Shown here: piece by piece, positions 53,075 through 62,829 of the stretch
Layout: each line of letters begins with the position of its first letter
Numbering within the stretch: the stretch's first letter is position 1
NCBI GenBank assembly: GCA_017622875.1
Contig: JAGAQG010000026.1
Location: forward strand, 1 to 64,000
DNA: 64,000 nucleotides
From: Lachnospiraceae bacterium
GTDB taxonomy: Bacteria; Bacillota; Clostridia; Lachnospirales; Lachnospiraceae
Direction of reading: 5' to 3'
Position numbers and translations under genes: made by a program
Notes under the pieces: generated by a model
Told to the model about the DNA's origin: nothing
Databases searched by the model: none
Seen by the model: the letters and a program-made list of their open reading frames with translations, nothing else

Positions 53075-53629
53075 ATGAGCAGAGTATATGTATTTTTAGC
53101 AGACGGATTTGAAGAGATTGAAGGATTGACAGTGGTAGATCTTCTTCGCAGAGCGAAAGTGGAAACAGAAATGATTTCTATTATGGACACAAAACAGGTA
53201 AAAGGCTCTCATGGAATTGAAGTGAGCGCAGACAGCATGTTTGCAGACCAGACTTACGAAGACGCGGAACTTCTGGTGCTTCCGGGTGGAATGCCGGGAA
53301 CATTAAACCTTGGGAATCACGAAGGATTGTGCACGCTTTTAAAGAAACATTACGAAGAAGGAAAAAAGATTGCAGCAATCTGTGCAGCCCCAAGTGTATT
53401 TGGACAGCTTGGTTTTTTAAATGGAAGAGTAGCAACCTGTTATCCTGGCTTTGAAAGCAAATTGGAGGGAGCAATTGTATGTGCTGCGAAAGTTGCAGTA
53501 GATGAAAATGTGATAACAGCCAAAGGAATGGGTGCAGCGATTGACTTTTCTTTAAAACTTATTGAGCAGCTGGTGGATAAAGAAACAGCAGAAGAAATCA
53601 GTGAAGGAATTATCTATAGCCAGTTCTAG
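53075..53629 (+). CDS. DJ-1/PfpI family protein
   Basis: A 184-residue protein of the DJ-1/ThiJ clade. The N-terminus VYVFLADGFEEIEGLTVVDLLRRA supplies the conserved Glu, LLVLPGGMPGTLNL follows, and the nucleophile-elbow Cys is in AAICAAPSVFG, close to residue 106. The C-terminus has TAKGMGAAIDFSLKLIEQL. Members are chaperones, deglycases or proteases in claim; the biochemical role of this protein is not decided by sequence. GGAG lies 8 nt before the ATG. No clear terminator follows; a weak stem lies at 53669-53691. Confidence 0.92.
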   Translation: MSRVYVFLADGFEEIEGLTVVDLLRRAKVETEMISIMDTKQVKGSHGIEVSADSMFADQTYEDAELLVLPGGMPGTLNLGNHEGLCTLLKKHYEEGKKIAAICAAPSVFGQLGFLNGRVATCYPGFESKLEGAIVCAAKVAVDENVITAKGMGAAIDFSLKLIEQLVDKETAEEISEGIIYSQF

Positions 53630-53831
53630 GATTTTAGCGAACAGCAGTCAGCAAAAATGTGAAAAAGGCCTATATTTTCAAGAAATATGGGATAAAAAGT
53701 ACTGGAAATTTCAATTATCATGTGCTATACTCTTTGAATGACTGTAATCATGCAGATAGTATGATATCTTGTTGGACATTTAGGGTTCAATAAGCGAAAA
53801 TAATTAACAGCATATGTTAAGGAGGAAAAAC

Positions 53832-55118
53832 ATGAGCGTAAAAGTTGAAACACTTGAGAAGAACATGGCGAAGCTTGTTATTGAAGTGTCAGCAGAAGAA
53901 TTTGAAAAAGCACTTCAGGCAGCTTATAACAAACAGAAATCTAAAATCAGCATCCCGGGATTCCGTAAAGGTAAAGTACCACGTCAGATGGTAGAAAAAA
54001 TGTACGGACCAGGATTCTTCTATGAAGATGCAGCAAACCTGTTAATTCCAACAGAATACGAAAAAGCAGCAGCAGAATGCGGCGTGGAAATCGTTTCCAG
54101 ACCAGTGATCGATATTGAACAGATCGAAAAAGGCAAAGCATTCATCTTTACAGCAGAAGTTGCTGTAAAACCAGAAGTAACATTAGGTGCATACAAAGAC
54201 ATCGAAGTTGCAAAAGCTGACGTAGAAGTATCTGAAGAAGAAGTAAATGCAGAAGTAGACAAAGAAAGAGAAAAAAATGCAAGACAGATCAGCGTAGAAG
54301 ACAGAACAGTTGAAAACGGTGACATGATCATGCTCGACTTCGAAGGCTTTGTAAACGGTGTTGCATTCGATGGCGGAAAAGGTGAAAACTATCCATTAAC
54401 AATCGGTTCCGGATCTTTCATTCCAGGATTTGAAGAACAGTTAGTTGGCGCTGAAATTGGAAAAGAATTAGACGTAAACGTTACATTCCCAGAAGAATAT
54501 CAGGCACCAGAACTTGCTGGCAAAGAAGCTACATTCAAATGTAAAGTAAACGAAATCAAAGTAAAAGAACTCCCAGAAGCAGATGATGATTTTGCACAGG
54601 ATGTTTCCAAATTTGATACATTAGCTGAATACAAAGAAGATTTAAAGGCTAAATTAGCAGAAAGCAAAGCAGCAGCAGCTAAGAGAGCAAAAGAAGACGC
54701 AGTCATCGAAAAAATCATCGAAAACGCTGAAATGGAAATTCCAGAAGCTATGATCGATACACAGGCTCGTCAGTTAGTAGATGAATTCGCTCAGAGAATT
54801 CAGGCTCAGGGTCTTTCTTTTGAACAGTACTTACAGTTCACAGGTATGACACTTGATACAGCTTTAGAACAGATGAAACCAAACGCTGTAAAACGTATCC
54901 AGAGCAGACTTGTACTTGAAGCTGTTGTAAAAGCAGAAAACATCGAAGTATCTGAAGAAGATGTAAAAGCAGAAATCGCTAAGATGGCAGAAAGCTATAA
55001 GATGGATGCAGACAAACTTGCAGAAATCATGAGCGATGATGAAAAAGAACAGATCAAGATGGATATGGCAATTGAAAAAGCAGTAGAACTCGTTACTGAA
55101 GCTGCAAAAGAAGTATAG
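53832..55118 (+). CDS. tig: Trigger factor, ribosome-associated chaperone
   Basis: A 428-residue trigger factor. The N-terminal ribosome-binding domain (1-145) has the signature GFRKGKVPRQMVEKMYG. A FKBP-type prolyl isomerase domain (about 150-245) has GDMIMLDFEGFVNGVAFDGG. A helical C-terminal substrate domain completes it. It binds L23 at the exit tunnel and shields nascent chains. ATG 53832 is chosen from AAGGAGG (53819-53825 region) with about 7 nt spacing. A TATACT -10 lies at about 53726. It precedes clpP-clpX-lon, a classic order in Firmicutes. Confidence 0.97.
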   Translation: MSVKVETLEKNMAKLVIEVSAEEFEKALQAAYNKQKSKISIPGFRKGKVPRQMVEKMYGPGFFYEDAANLLIPTEYEKAAAECGVEIVSRPVIDIEQIEKGKAFIFTAEVAVKPEVTLGAYKDIEVAKADVEVSEEEVNAEVDKEREKNARQISVEDRTVENGDMIMLDFEGFVNGVAFDGGKGENYPLTIGSGSFIPGFEEQLVGAEIGKELDVNVTFPEEYQAPELAGKEATFKCKVNEIKVKELPEADDDFAQDVSKFDTLAEYKEDLKAKLAESKAAAAKRAKEDAVIEKIIENAEMEIPEAMIDTQARQLVDEFAQRIQAQGLSFEQYLQFTGMTLDTALEQMKPNAVKRIQSRLVLEAVVKAENIEVSEEDVKAEIAKMAESYKMDADKLAEIMSDDEKEQIKMDMAIEKAVELVTEAAKEV

Positions 55119-55134
55119 TAAGCATTAAGAGGGC

Positions 55135-55166
55135 GGGGCACAGCGTAACCCGCTGTGCCCCTTTTT
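55135..55166 (+). terminator. Terminator of tig
   Basis: GGGGCACAGCG (55135-55145) pairs perfectly with CGCTGTGCCCC (55151-55161), followed by T5. Confidence 0.95.
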
Positions 55167-55223
55167 GCGTTTATGGCGCACTACATGAAATACTGTGAAA
55201 AATATCTAATAGGAGGAGTTTTC

Positions 55224-55805
55224 ATGAGTTTAGTACCTTATGTCATTGAACAGACCAGCCGTGGTGAACGTTCTTACGACATTTATTCCCGTTTATTAAA
55301 AGAGAGAATTATTTTCCTTGATGGAGAAGTAAATGATGCATCTGCAAGTGTTATCGTTGCACAGCTTTTATTCTTAGAAGCTGAAGATCCAAACAAGGAT
55401 ATTCATTTATATATTAACAGCCCGGGCGGTTCCGTAACTGCAGGTATGGCAATCTACGATACTATGAACTACATCAAATGTGATGTTTCTACCATCTGTA
55501 TCGGTATGGCAGCGAGCATGGGTGCATTCCTTTTATCCAGCGGAGCAAAAGGAAAACGTTATGCGCTTCCAAATGCAGAAGTCATGATTCACCAGCCATC
55601 CGGCGGAGCACAGGGTCAGGCAACTGAAATCAAGATTGTAGCAGAACACATTCTGCGTACAAGAAGTAAATTAAACAATATCCTGGCTGCAAACACAAAC
55701 CAGCCATTAGAAGTGATTGAACGCGACACAGAAAGAGACAACTACATGAGCGCTGACGAAGCGGCAGCTTATGGTCTGATCGATACCGTTATCTCCAATC
55801 ACTAA
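55224..55805 (+). CDS. clpP: ATP-dependent Clp protease proteolytic subunit
   Basis: A 193-residue serine protease forming the Clp tetradecamer. The catalytic Ser98 is in [11 protein letters not shown], His123 is in MIHQPSGG, and the Asp lies in [11 protein letters not shown]-type sequence near 172. Full length without a leader. ATG 55224 is chosen from AGGAGG 7-8 nt upstream; the longer frame starts inside the tig terminator. clpX follows after 14 bp, so ClpXP is co-expressed. No operator was identified in the leader. Confidence 0.97.
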   Translation: MSLVPYVIEQTSRGERSYDIYSRLLKERIIFLDGEVNDASASVIVAQLLFLEAEDPNKDIHLYINSPGGSVTAGMAIYDTMNYIKCDVSTICIGMAASMGAFLLSSGAKGKRYALPNAEVMIHQPSGGAQGQATEIKIVAEHILRTRSKLNNILAANTNQPLEVIERDTERDNYMSADEAAAYGLIDTVISNH

Positions 55806-55819
55806 GCTCGGAGGAATGA

Positions 55820-57052
55820 ATGGCTAGATATAGAGAAGATTTAAGATGTTCCTTCTGCGGAAAATCCCAGGACGAAGTGCGTAAACTGATCGCAGGTCCT
55901 GATGGTGTATATATCTGCAATGAATGTGTGGATATCTGCATGGGAATCATCGAAGAAGAATATGATTTTGATGCTGCGGAAATGGATCCGGGTGAAATCA
56001 ATCTTCTGAAACCGGTTGAAATCAAAAAATTCTTAGATGACTATGTCATTGGACAGGACGCTGCAAAAAAAGTTTTAGCAGTTTCTGTTTATAACCACTA
56101 TAAAAGAGTTCTTGCAATGAAGCATCAGGAAAGTGATGTGGAGCTGCAGAAGAGTAATATTTTAATGCTGGGACCTACAGGTTCCGGTAAAACATTGCTT
56201 GCTCAGACGCTGGCAAGAATGTTAAATGTACCGTTTGCCATTGCAGATGCGACTACACTCACAGAAGCAGGCTATGTAGGTGAAGACGTAGAAAACATCT
56301 TACTGAAGCTGATTCAGGCAGCGGACGGAGATGTGGCAAGAGCAGAATACGGTATCATATATATCGATGAGATTGATAAGATTACGAGAAAATCTGAAAA
56401 TCCGTCGATCACAAGAGACGTATCCGGAGAAGGTGTACAGCAGGCACTATTAAAGATCATCGAAGGAACGGAAGCACATGTACCGCCACAGGGAGGAAGA
56501 AAGCATCCGCATCAGGAGCTGATTCCAATCAATACCACAAACATCCTGTTTATCTGCGGCGGAGCCTTTGAAGGTCTGGATAAGATCATCGAACACCGTA
56601 TGGATAAAAAATCCATTGGATTTAATTCACAGATTACAACATTGAGTGAGAAAAATCAGGGCACGATTTTAAGAGAAGCATTGCCGGAGGATTTCATTAA
56701 ATTCGGTATGATTCCGGAATTCGTTGGCCGAGTTCCTGTAACAGTTGCATTGGATGCGCTGACAAAGGAAGATATGGTTCACATTTTGACAGAACCGAAG
56801 AACTCTATTGTAAAACAGTATAAAAAATTATTTGAGCTGGATGGCGTACAGTTATCCTTCGGGGGAGATGCACTGGAAGCGATTGCAGAAAAGACAATCA
56901 CCAGAAAGACCGGTGCCAGAGGTTTGCGTGCGATCATGGAAACGATGATGATGGATACCATGTATATGATCCCATCGGATGAGACCATTAAGCATTGTAA
57001 AATTACAAAAGAGGTTGTCGAAGGTACAGGACAGCCAATCATAGAACGATAG
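55820..57052 (+). CDS. clpX: ATP-dependent Clp protease ATP-binding subunit ClpX
   Basis: A 410-residue AAA+ unfoldase. An N-terminal zinc finger has Cys10, Cys13, Cys33 and Cys36 (CSFCGK, CNECV). Walker A is [11 protein letters not shown], Walker B is [10 protein letters not shown], the pore region has YVGEDVEN, and a ClpP-binding IGF loop is in KSIGFNSQ. It recognises tagged substrates and feeds them to ClpP. GGAGG lies 6-8 nt upstream of the ATG. lon follows after a 55-bp gap. Confidence 0.97.
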   Translation: MARYREDLRCSFCGKSQDEVRKLIAGPDGVYICNECVDICMGIIEEEYDFDAAEMDPGEINLLKPVEIKKFLDDYVIGQDAAKKVLAVSVYNHYKRVLAMKHQESDVELQKSNILMLGPTGSGKTLLAQTLARMLNVPFAIADATTLTEAGYVGEDVENILLKLIQAADGDVARAEYGIIYIDEIDKITRKSENPSITRDVSGEGVQQALLKIIEGTEAHVPPQGGRKHPHQELIPINTTNILFICGGAFEGLDKIIEHRMDKKSIGFNSQITTLSEKNQGTILREALPEDFIKFGMIPEFVGRVPVTVALDALTKEDMVHILTEPKNSIVKQYKKLFELDGVQLSFGGDALEAIAEKTITRKTGARGLRAIMETMMMDTMYMIPSDETIKHCKITKEVVEGTGQPIIER

Positions 57053-57107
57053 AGAGAGGGGCTGCTGATATTTCAGGGGCCCTTCCCGACTTTAAGGAGA
57101 AAATAAC

Positions 57108-59429
57108 ATGAAAGACATCATTCAGGTAATGCCGGCCGTGGCTCTTCGAGGAATGACCATTTTACCGGATATGATTGTTCACTTTGATGTGAGCAGAAGC
57201 AAATCGAAAAAAGCTGTAGAGCGTGCCATGACCAAAAATCAGAAGCTGTTCGTTGTAACACAACGAGATCCAGACATTGAAAACCCGGAAAAGGAAGAGT
57301 TATTTACTGCGGGATGTATTGTGACGATTAAGCAGATGACAAAGCTGCAGCATGGACTTATCAGAGTTCTAGTAGAAGCTGTAGAGCGTGCAGAGCTGAT
57401 CGACTTTTTGGATAATGCAGATTTTTTAGAGGCAGAAGTCACCACTGCCAATAATGAAAATGATTTAGATGGGCTTCCGGAAGAATGTATAGAAGCAATG
57501 CTTCGGGGCCTTTTAGATACCTTTCACCAGTATGTGAAAGCACATGGAAAGTTAAATAAGGATGTTGCCCGTCAGCTTGCAGAAATGGATGATTTAGAGC
57601 GTTTGATGAACTTGATTCCTGTGCATGCCATGCTGAAATGGCAGAAAATGCAGACGATTCTGGATGTTCCGAAGCTGACAGAGAAATATGAACAGGTGCT
57701 TCTTGTTCTGAATAACGAAATGGAAATCCTGCAGATCAAACGTGATCTGGAAGAAAAGGTAAAGGCAAAAGTCGATAAGAACCAGAAAGAGTATATTTTA
57801 CGTGAAGAGTTAAAGACGATTCGCGAAGAGCTCGGGGAAGACAATATCCAATCTGAGCTTGATGGATTTTTGGAAGAGACAAGAAAGTTAAAGGCTCCGA
57901 AGGAAGTAAAAGAGAAGCTGGAGAAAGAAATCGGAAGATTAAAGCTGATCGGTATGAATTCTTCGGAAAGCGGTGTCATCAGAGGTTATGTAGAAACCCT
58001 GCTGGAAATGCCATGGAGTAAAATGCAGAAGGAGACTTCTGATATTAAACTGGCGCAGAAGATTCTGGATGAAGACCATTATGGTCTGGAACAGGTAAAG
58101 GAACGTGTACTGGAATTTTTAGCAGTTCGTACCTTAAACAAACATGGACAGAGCCCGATTCTCTGCCTTGTAGGACCTCCTGGAACAGGTAAGACCTCCA
58201 TCGCAAAATCCATTGCAAAGGCATTGAATAAAAAATATGTGCGAATCTGTCTTGGCGGTGTGCAGGATGAAGCGGAAATCCGTGGACACAGAAGAACCTA
58301 TGTAGGAGCGATGCCGGGACGTATTGCGACAGGCATGAAGCAGGCGGGCGTGAAAAATCCACTGATGCTGCTTGATGAGATTGATAAGGTAAGCAGTAAC
58401 TACAGAGGAGATACTTCCGCAGCACTTCTGGAAGTTTTAGACAGTGAGCAGAATAATAAGTTCCGTGATCACTACATAGAACTTCCAATGGATTTATCTG
58501 AAGTTTTATTCATTGCGACAGCAAATGATGCACATAATATTCCAAGACCTTTGTATGACCGTATGGAAATCATCGAGGTCACAAGTTATACAGAAAATGA
58601 AAAATTCCATATTGCCAAGGAACATCTGCTTCCAAAACAGCTGGAAAAGAATGGTCTGAAGCCGGAGCAGATGAAGATCAGCGATAAGGGCTTGCAGGCA
58701 CTGATCCGCAGCTATACAAGGGAAGCCGGTGTGCGTTCTTTAGAAAGACGTTTGGGTGAGCTTTGCAGAAAGGCTGCCCGTCAGATTTTGGAAAATGATA
58801 AGAAAATTGTAAGAATTACAGACACAAATCTGGAGAAATTCTTAGGAAAACCGGTGTACTCTTTTAATCTGGCGAACGAACAGGATGAAATCGGTATTGT
58901 ACGCGGCCTTGCATGGACAAGTGTGGGCGGCGATACTTTACAGATCGAAGTCAATGTGATGCCTGGAAAAGGAGAAGTAGCTTTAACTGGACAGCTGGGA
59001 GACGTCATGAAAGAATCCGCCAGAGCAGGGCTTACCTATATTCGTTCCATTGTAAGTCAGTATGGGGTGGAAAAAGAATATTTTGAAAAACATGACTTCC
59101 ATATCCATATTCCGGAGGGAGCAGTTCCGAAGGATGGCCCATCTGCCGGAATCACCATGGCCACTGCGATGCTCTCGGCGATCATTGAAAAACCGGTGAA
59201 GGCAACTGTTGCCATGACAGGAGAGATTACTCTCCGCGGGCGTGTGCTTCCAATCGGTGGGTTGAAGGAGAAGATTTTAGCTGCGAAAAATGCAGGAATT
59301 AAGACAGTTCTTGTTCCGAAAAAGAATGAGAAGGATATTGAAGAAATCTCTGCTGAGATCAAACGGGGCATTGAAATCGTATTTGTAGAACATATGGAAC
59401 AGGTCATTGCTCAGGCGCTTGTACAATAA
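57108..59429 (+). CDS. lon: ATP-dependent Lon protease
   Basis: A 773-residue LonA protease. The N-terminal substrate domain (1-200) begins MPAVALRGMTILPDMIVHFDV. Walker A is VGPPGTGKTSIAKSI and Walker B is PLMLLDEIDKV. The protease domain has the catalytic Ser in PKDGPSAGITMA and the Lys near LPIGGLKEKILAAKNAG. Full bacterial length. AAGGAG lies 8-9 nt before the ATG. engB starts 9 bp after the stop, with the ribosome binding site overlapping the lon stop codon (TAAGGAG). Confidence 0.97.
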   Translation: MKDIIQVMPAVALRGMTILPDMIVHFDVSRSKSKKAVERAMTKNQKLFVVTQRDPDIENPEKEELFTAGCIVTIKQMTKLQHGLIRVLVEAVERAELIDFLDNADFLEAEVTTANNENDLDGLPEECIEAMLRGLLDTFHQYVKAHGKLNKDVARQLAEMDDLERLMNLIPVHAMLKWQKMQTILDVPKLTEKYEQVLLVLNNEMEILQIKRDLEEKVKAKVDKNQKEYILREELKTIREELGEDNIQSELDGFLEETRKLKAPKEVKEKLEKEIGRLKLIGMNSSESGVIRGYVETLLEMPWSKMQKETSDIKLAQKILDEDHYGLEQVKERVLEFLAVRTLNKHGQSPILCLVGPPGTGKTSIAKSIAKALNKKYVRICLGGVQDEAEIRGHRRTYVGAMPGRIATGMKQAGVKNPLMLLDEIDKVSSNYRGDTSAALLEVLDSEQNNKFRDHYIELPMDLSEVLFIATANDAHNIPRPLYDRMEIIEVTSYTENEKFHIAKEHLLPKQLEKNGLKPEQMKISDKGLQALIRSYTREAGVRSLERRLGELCRKAARQILENDKKIVRITDTNLEKFLGKPVYSFNLANEQDEIGIVRGLAWTSVGGDTLQIEVNVMPGKGEVALTGQLGDVMKESARAGLTYIRSIVSQYGVEKEYFEKHDFHIHIPEGAVPKDGPSAGITMATAMLSAIIEKPVKATVAMTGEITLRGRVLPIGGLKEKILAAKNAGIKTVLVPKKNEKDIEEISAEIKRGIEIVFVEHMEQVIAQALVQ

Positions 59430-59438
59430 GGAGACGCT

Positions 59439-60035
59439 ATGGAAAGTAAAGTAATTATTAAAAGTGTAGAACTGGAAACAGTTTGTGGTATTACAAGCAC
59501 ATTTCCGGACAATGATAAGATTGAGATCGCTTTTGCGGGAAAATCCAATGTGGGAAAGTCTTCCCTGATCAATGCATTGGTAAACCGTAAGGCACTTGCA
59601 AGAACTTCTGCACAGCCGGGAAAGACACAGACCATTAACTTTTATAAGGTCAATGATGAAGTGTATTTCGTAGACCTGCCGGGTTATGGCTATGCGAAGG
59701 TCAGCGAAGAAGTAAAGGCAAAATGGGGAAAGCTCATTGAGCGCTATCTGAATAAATCGGAAATGTTAAAGGCAGTTTTTCTTCTGGTAGACATTCGCCA
59801 TGAGCCTTCTGCAAATGATAAGAACATGTATGAATGGATCGTTTATCAGGGGTATGACCCGATCATCATTGCTACAAAGCTTGATAAGATCAACAGAAGT
59901 CAGGTACAGAAGCATGTGAAAATGATCAAAACAGGTCTGGGTGTGAAGCCGGGAACCGTTGTGATTCCATTTTCAGCGACTACAAAGCAGGGCAGAGAGG
60001 AGATTTGGGAAACAATATGCAGTCTAAACACGTAA
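59439..60035 (+). CDS. engB: Ribosome biogenesis GTPase EngB (YihA/YsxC)
   Basis: A 198-residue TRAFAC GTPase for large-subunit assembly. G1 is AGKSNVGKSSLINAL, G2 is TSAQPGKTQTINFY, G3 is FVDLPGYGYAKVS, G4 is IIATKLDKI and G5 is IPFSATTKQG. Full length. The Shine-Dalgarno AGGAG overlaps the lon stop codon. This lon-engB pairing is widespread in Firmicutes. The ytvI-like gene overlaps its end by 19-31 bp depending on start. Confidence 0.95.
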   Translation: MESKVIIKSVELETVCGITSTFPDNDKIEIAFAGKSNVGKSSLINALVNRKALARTSAQPGKTQTINFYKVNDEVYFVDLPGYGYAKVSEEVKAKWGKLIERYLNKSEMLKAVFLLVDIRHEPSANDKNMYEWIVYQGYDPIIIATKLDKINRSQVQKHVKMIKTGLGVKPGTVVIPFSATTKQGREEIWETICSLNT

Positions 60036-61138
60036 AAACCATTTTAAACTTACTGATGTATGTGATAGGGATTTTACTGATATGTTTATTGTTACCGAAA
60101 CTGTTAAAGTTTTTTATGCCTTTTGTCATTGGATGGATCATTGCGTGGATTGCCAATCCGTTGGTGAAGTTTTTGGATAAAAGGCTGAAAATTGTGCGAA
60201 AACACGGGACGTGGCTGGTCATTGTCGGCGTACTGGCACTTGTGGTAGGTGCTTGTTATCTGATTGTTTCCTGGCTGGTACGAGAGGGAATCGGATTTGT
60301 ACAGCATTTGCCGCAAATGTACTCTGCGGTGATGGAAGGCTTTCGAGATATTGGGAATAATGTGACTGTGATTCTGGAAAGACTGAATTTGCCTGTAAAT
60401 GTTCATGCGGGAATTGCGGAAGGTCTGACAAACATTGACACTTATATCGGGGATTTGATAGGAACCCTGGGAATGCCGACCTTGAGTTTTGCGGGAGATG
60501 TTGTAAGTCAGCTTCCAAATCTTTTGGTTCAGGCAATCTTTATGTTTCTGTCAGCGTACTTTTTTATTGCTGATAAGGAAACAATATCTGAAAGTCTAAG
60601 AAAAGTTTTACCGCAGTCGTTATTTGACTGGATTGCGTGGATAAAAAGAATGTTTTCAAGAGCTGTAGGTGGATATTTTAAGGCGCAGTTCAAGATCATG
60701 GGAGTCATAGCAGCAATTTTATTTGCGGGCTTTTTGATTTTAAGAGTGGATTATGCGATTCTCTGGGCGCTGTTAATTGCGTTCCTTGATTTTATTCCAT
60801 TTCTTGGAACGGGGACAGCCATCTGGCCATGGGCAGCATTCCAGTTTATGACTGGGGATTATTATATGGCCGTGGGATTGATGATCATTTATCTGATTTG
60901 TCTTTTGGTGCACCAGCTGCTGCAGCCAAAGTTCGTAGGAGATACCGTGGGAATGGATCCGCTGACAACGCTGATCTTTATGTTTATCGGATATCGTTTC
61001 AGCAGTGTGTTTGGGATGATCATTGCGGTGCCGATTGGAATTATCATCATCAACCTGTATAAGGCTGGTGCGTTTAATAAGATCATTGGGGATGCCAAGT
61101 CTCTGATTGCGGATTTTAATGAATATCGAAATAGTTAA
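60017..61138 (+). CDS. AI-2E family transporter, YtvI-like sporulation membrane protein
   Basis: A protein of about 373 residues with seven or eight predicted helices. Conserved segments are FVIGWIIAWIANPLVKFLDKR near the start, a large helical domain, and AILWALLIAFLDFIPFLGTGTAIWPWA plus HQLLQPKFVGDTVGMDPLTTL, the hallmark of the PerM/YtvI/AI-2E exporter family. In Bacillus the relative YtvI is tied to sporulation. The transport substrate is unknown. The start is uncertain: TTG 60005 or ATG 60017, both behind GAGAGGAG near 60000. A bidirectional terminator follows. Confidence 0.88.
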   Translation: MQSKHVKTILNLLMYVIGILLICLLLPKLLKFFMPFVIGWIIAWIANPLVKFLDKRLKIVRKHGTWLVIVGVLALVVGACYLIVSWLVREGIGFVQHLPQMYSAVMEGFRDIGNNVTVILERLNLPVNVHAGIAEGLTNIDTYIGDLIGTLGMPTLSFAGDVVSQLPNLLVQAIFMFLSAYFFIADKETISESLRKVLPQSLFDWIAWIKRMFSRAVGGYFKAQFKIMGVIAAILFAGFLILRVDYAILWALLIAFLDFIPFLGTGTAIWPWAAFQFMTGDYYMAVGLMIIYLICLLVHQLLQPKFVGDTVGMDPLTTLIFMFIGYRFSSVFGMIIAVPIGIIIINLYKAGAFNKIIGDAKSLIADFNEYRNS

Positions 61139-61143
61139 AAAGA

Positions 61144-61169
61144 GCCCCGGGTTTCGTTTGACCCGGGGC
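61144..61169. terminator. Bidirectional terminator
   Basis: GCCCCGGGT (61144-61152) pairs perfectly with ACCCGGGGC (61161-61169). On the minus strand TCTTTTT follows, ending the DUF4364 operon; on the plus strand ATAGTTTTAC follows. Confidence 0.9.
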
Positions 61170-61188
61170 ATAGTTTTACAAAATGTTT

Positions 61189-61701
61189 TTACAAAAGCTG
61201 CTGCATCAGATAAGCATAAATCTTCTGATTCTTTTTTTTCCAGTTATCGCAGATAGAATTTGCCTGATTCTCTGTAGGAACAGATAAAGTCAGGTCAATG
61301 ACTGGTGAATCTTTTTCCATCACACGAAGTCGAACAGAATATTCTTCGTGGTTGTTTTCGTAATAATCTGCCCGTACAGACATTTCATCTCTCAGCGCGA
61401 TGGCATTGTCCTTAAAATACTTATCAATGTCTTCATGAATCGCAGGGGAGACCATGTCTCCAAAGAAATTCAGTGTTTCTTTTCCCTTTTCGGTCATGTG
61501 GTAGTATGAGCTGTTGCGGACCGTATGAACTTCAGCAAGTTCAGTTTCTACTAATTCAGCAAGGACCTGCTGTAATGTAAAATAATTCGTATATTCTTTT
61601 GTCAAAATAAAATCTGAAATCTGAGCGTTCGTCAGAGGAAAATCTACCTTGCTCAGCATTGTTAAAACAATTAATTTATAAAGTGTCTGTGCTTCTGCCA
61701 T
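61189..61701 (-). CDS. DUF4364 family protein
   Basis: A 170-residue protein. The N-terminal half is winged-helix-like (LYKLIVLTMLSKVDFPLTNAQISDFILTKEYTNYFTLQQVLAELVE, with a YYHMTEKGKETLNFF wing), as in PadR/MarR-type regulators. The C-terminal half is a beta-rich domain found in DUF4364 proteins of clostridia. Function unknown; DNA or RNA binding is inferred only from the fold. Its start (61701) lies inside the upstream radical SAM gene, overlapping by 26 nt, so translation is probably coupled. Confidence 0.9.
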   Translation of the reverse strand: MAEAQTLYKLIVLTMLSKVDFPLTNAQISDFILTKEYTNYFTLQQVLAELVETELAEVHTVRNSSYYHMTEKGKETLNFFGDMVSPAIHEDIDKYFKDNAIALRDEMSVRADYYENNHEEYSVRLRVMEKDSPVIDLTLSVPTENQANSICDNWKKKNQKIYAYLMQQLL

Positions 61702-62638
61702 GGGCCTCTCCTTTCTGCTCCAGATGTTTTCCCTGCCATGAATTTTGCAGTTTCATTTCATGATGAATGTGATTTAAAACAGAACGTTTGGCACTGCTCC
61801 AAAGCGGTGCGATCAAAAGCTCTTTTGGACCATCGCCAGTGATTCTGTGAATTGTAATCTCTGGTCTTAAATGTTCGATGCATTCCAAAATCAATGCTAC
61901 ATATTCATTCTCGTCCAGTACATGAAATCCGGTGTTTTTATAATAAGTACCAAGATCAGTACCTTCCAATACATGTAGAAGCTGTAATTTAATTCCTTGA
62001 ATCGGTAAGGTGTTCAGATAATCTATAGTTTCCAACATCATTTCGCGGGTTTCCCCTGGAAGTCCTAAAATGACATGGGTCACAACTTCGATCCCATGTT
62101 TACTCAAACGTTCCACAGCATCCGTATATACTTCTAACGGATATCCGCGTCGGATAAATCTTGCGCTTGATTCATGAATGGTCTGAAGCCCTAATTCCAC
62201 CCAGACAGGCTTCTTCTTATTTAGTTCAGCCAGAAGTTCTACGACCTCATCCGGCAGGCAATCCGGCCTGGTAGCAACAGATAACAGTACAATTTCAGGG
62301 TCCTCAATTGCTTCGGTAAAAATTTTACGCAGATGTTCAAGTGGTCCATAAGTGTTGGTATATGCCTGAAAATATGCAATATATTGATTCACAGGACGTT
62401 TTCCTGCAAGGCGCTTTTTTGCATCCTGAATCTGTTCCGGAATGGAAAGACAGGCGCTGGATGCGAAATCACCGCTTCCGCCCTCACTGCAGAAAATGCA
62501 TCCGCCAAAGCTTAATTTTCCATCTCTGTTCGGGCAGCTCATGCCGCCATTCAATGTCAGCTTATAAACTTTTTCGCCAAATCTCTGCTTTAATTCATAG
62601 TCCAGAGAATGGTATGGTTTTTCGCCCCAGCTTTGCAT
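61676..62638 (-). CDS. TIGR01212 family radical SAM protein (YhcC-like)
   Basis: A 320-residue radical SAM enzyme. The cluster cysteines are in CPNRDGKLSFGGCIFC, the C-x10-C-x2-C spacing of the YhcC family rather than the canonical CxxxCxxC. The SAM-binding and glycine motifs include WVELGLQTIHESSARFIRRGY and THVILGLPGETREMM. ATG 62638 is chosen from AGGAGG 7 nt upstream; the longer frame has no ribosome binding site. YhcC homologues are proposed to act on sulfur or tRNA chemistry, but the substrate is not established. Confidence 0.92.
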   Translation of the reverse strand: MQSWGEKPYHSLDYELKQRFGEKVYKLTLNGGMSCPNRDGKLSFGGCIFCSEGGSGDFASSACLSIPEQIQDAKKRLAGKRPVNQYIAYFQAYTNTYGPLEHLRKIFTEAIEDPEIVLLSVATRPDCLPDEVVELLAELNKKKPVWVELGLQTIHESSARFIRRGYPLEVYTDAVERLSKHGIEVVTHVILGLPGETREMMLETIDYLNTLPIQGIKLQLLHVLEGTDLGTYYKNTGFHVLDENEYVALILECIEHLRPEITIHRITGDGPKELLIAPLWSSAKRSVLNHIHHEMKLQNSWQGKHLEQKGEAHGRSTDTL

Positions 62639-62726
62639 AAATGGCCTCCTAAAAAATATTTCCTGACATGATACAAATCTATCATATGAAAAAATAAAAA
62701 TCAAATGGATTTCCGCGAAAAAGGAC

Positions 62727-62755
62727 TTTCTATTTTTTGCAAAATAGGCTATACT
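62727..62755 (+). promoter_or_regulatory. Promoter of rho
   Basis: TTTCTA (62727-62732), 17-bp spacer, TATACT (62750-62755). The 70-nt leader contains a short GGCC/GGCC stem. Confidence 0.5.
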
Positions 62756-62829
62756 TATTCAATCAATAGAAAGTTTCAAACTTAGGTTGTCAGGCCAAAT
62801 CGGCCATGTTTTCAATATAGGAGAAAAAT

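Noticed and set aside
53669-53691. Terminator after the DJ-1 gene
   Set aside because: CCTATATTT/AAATATGGG can pair, but no T run follows.
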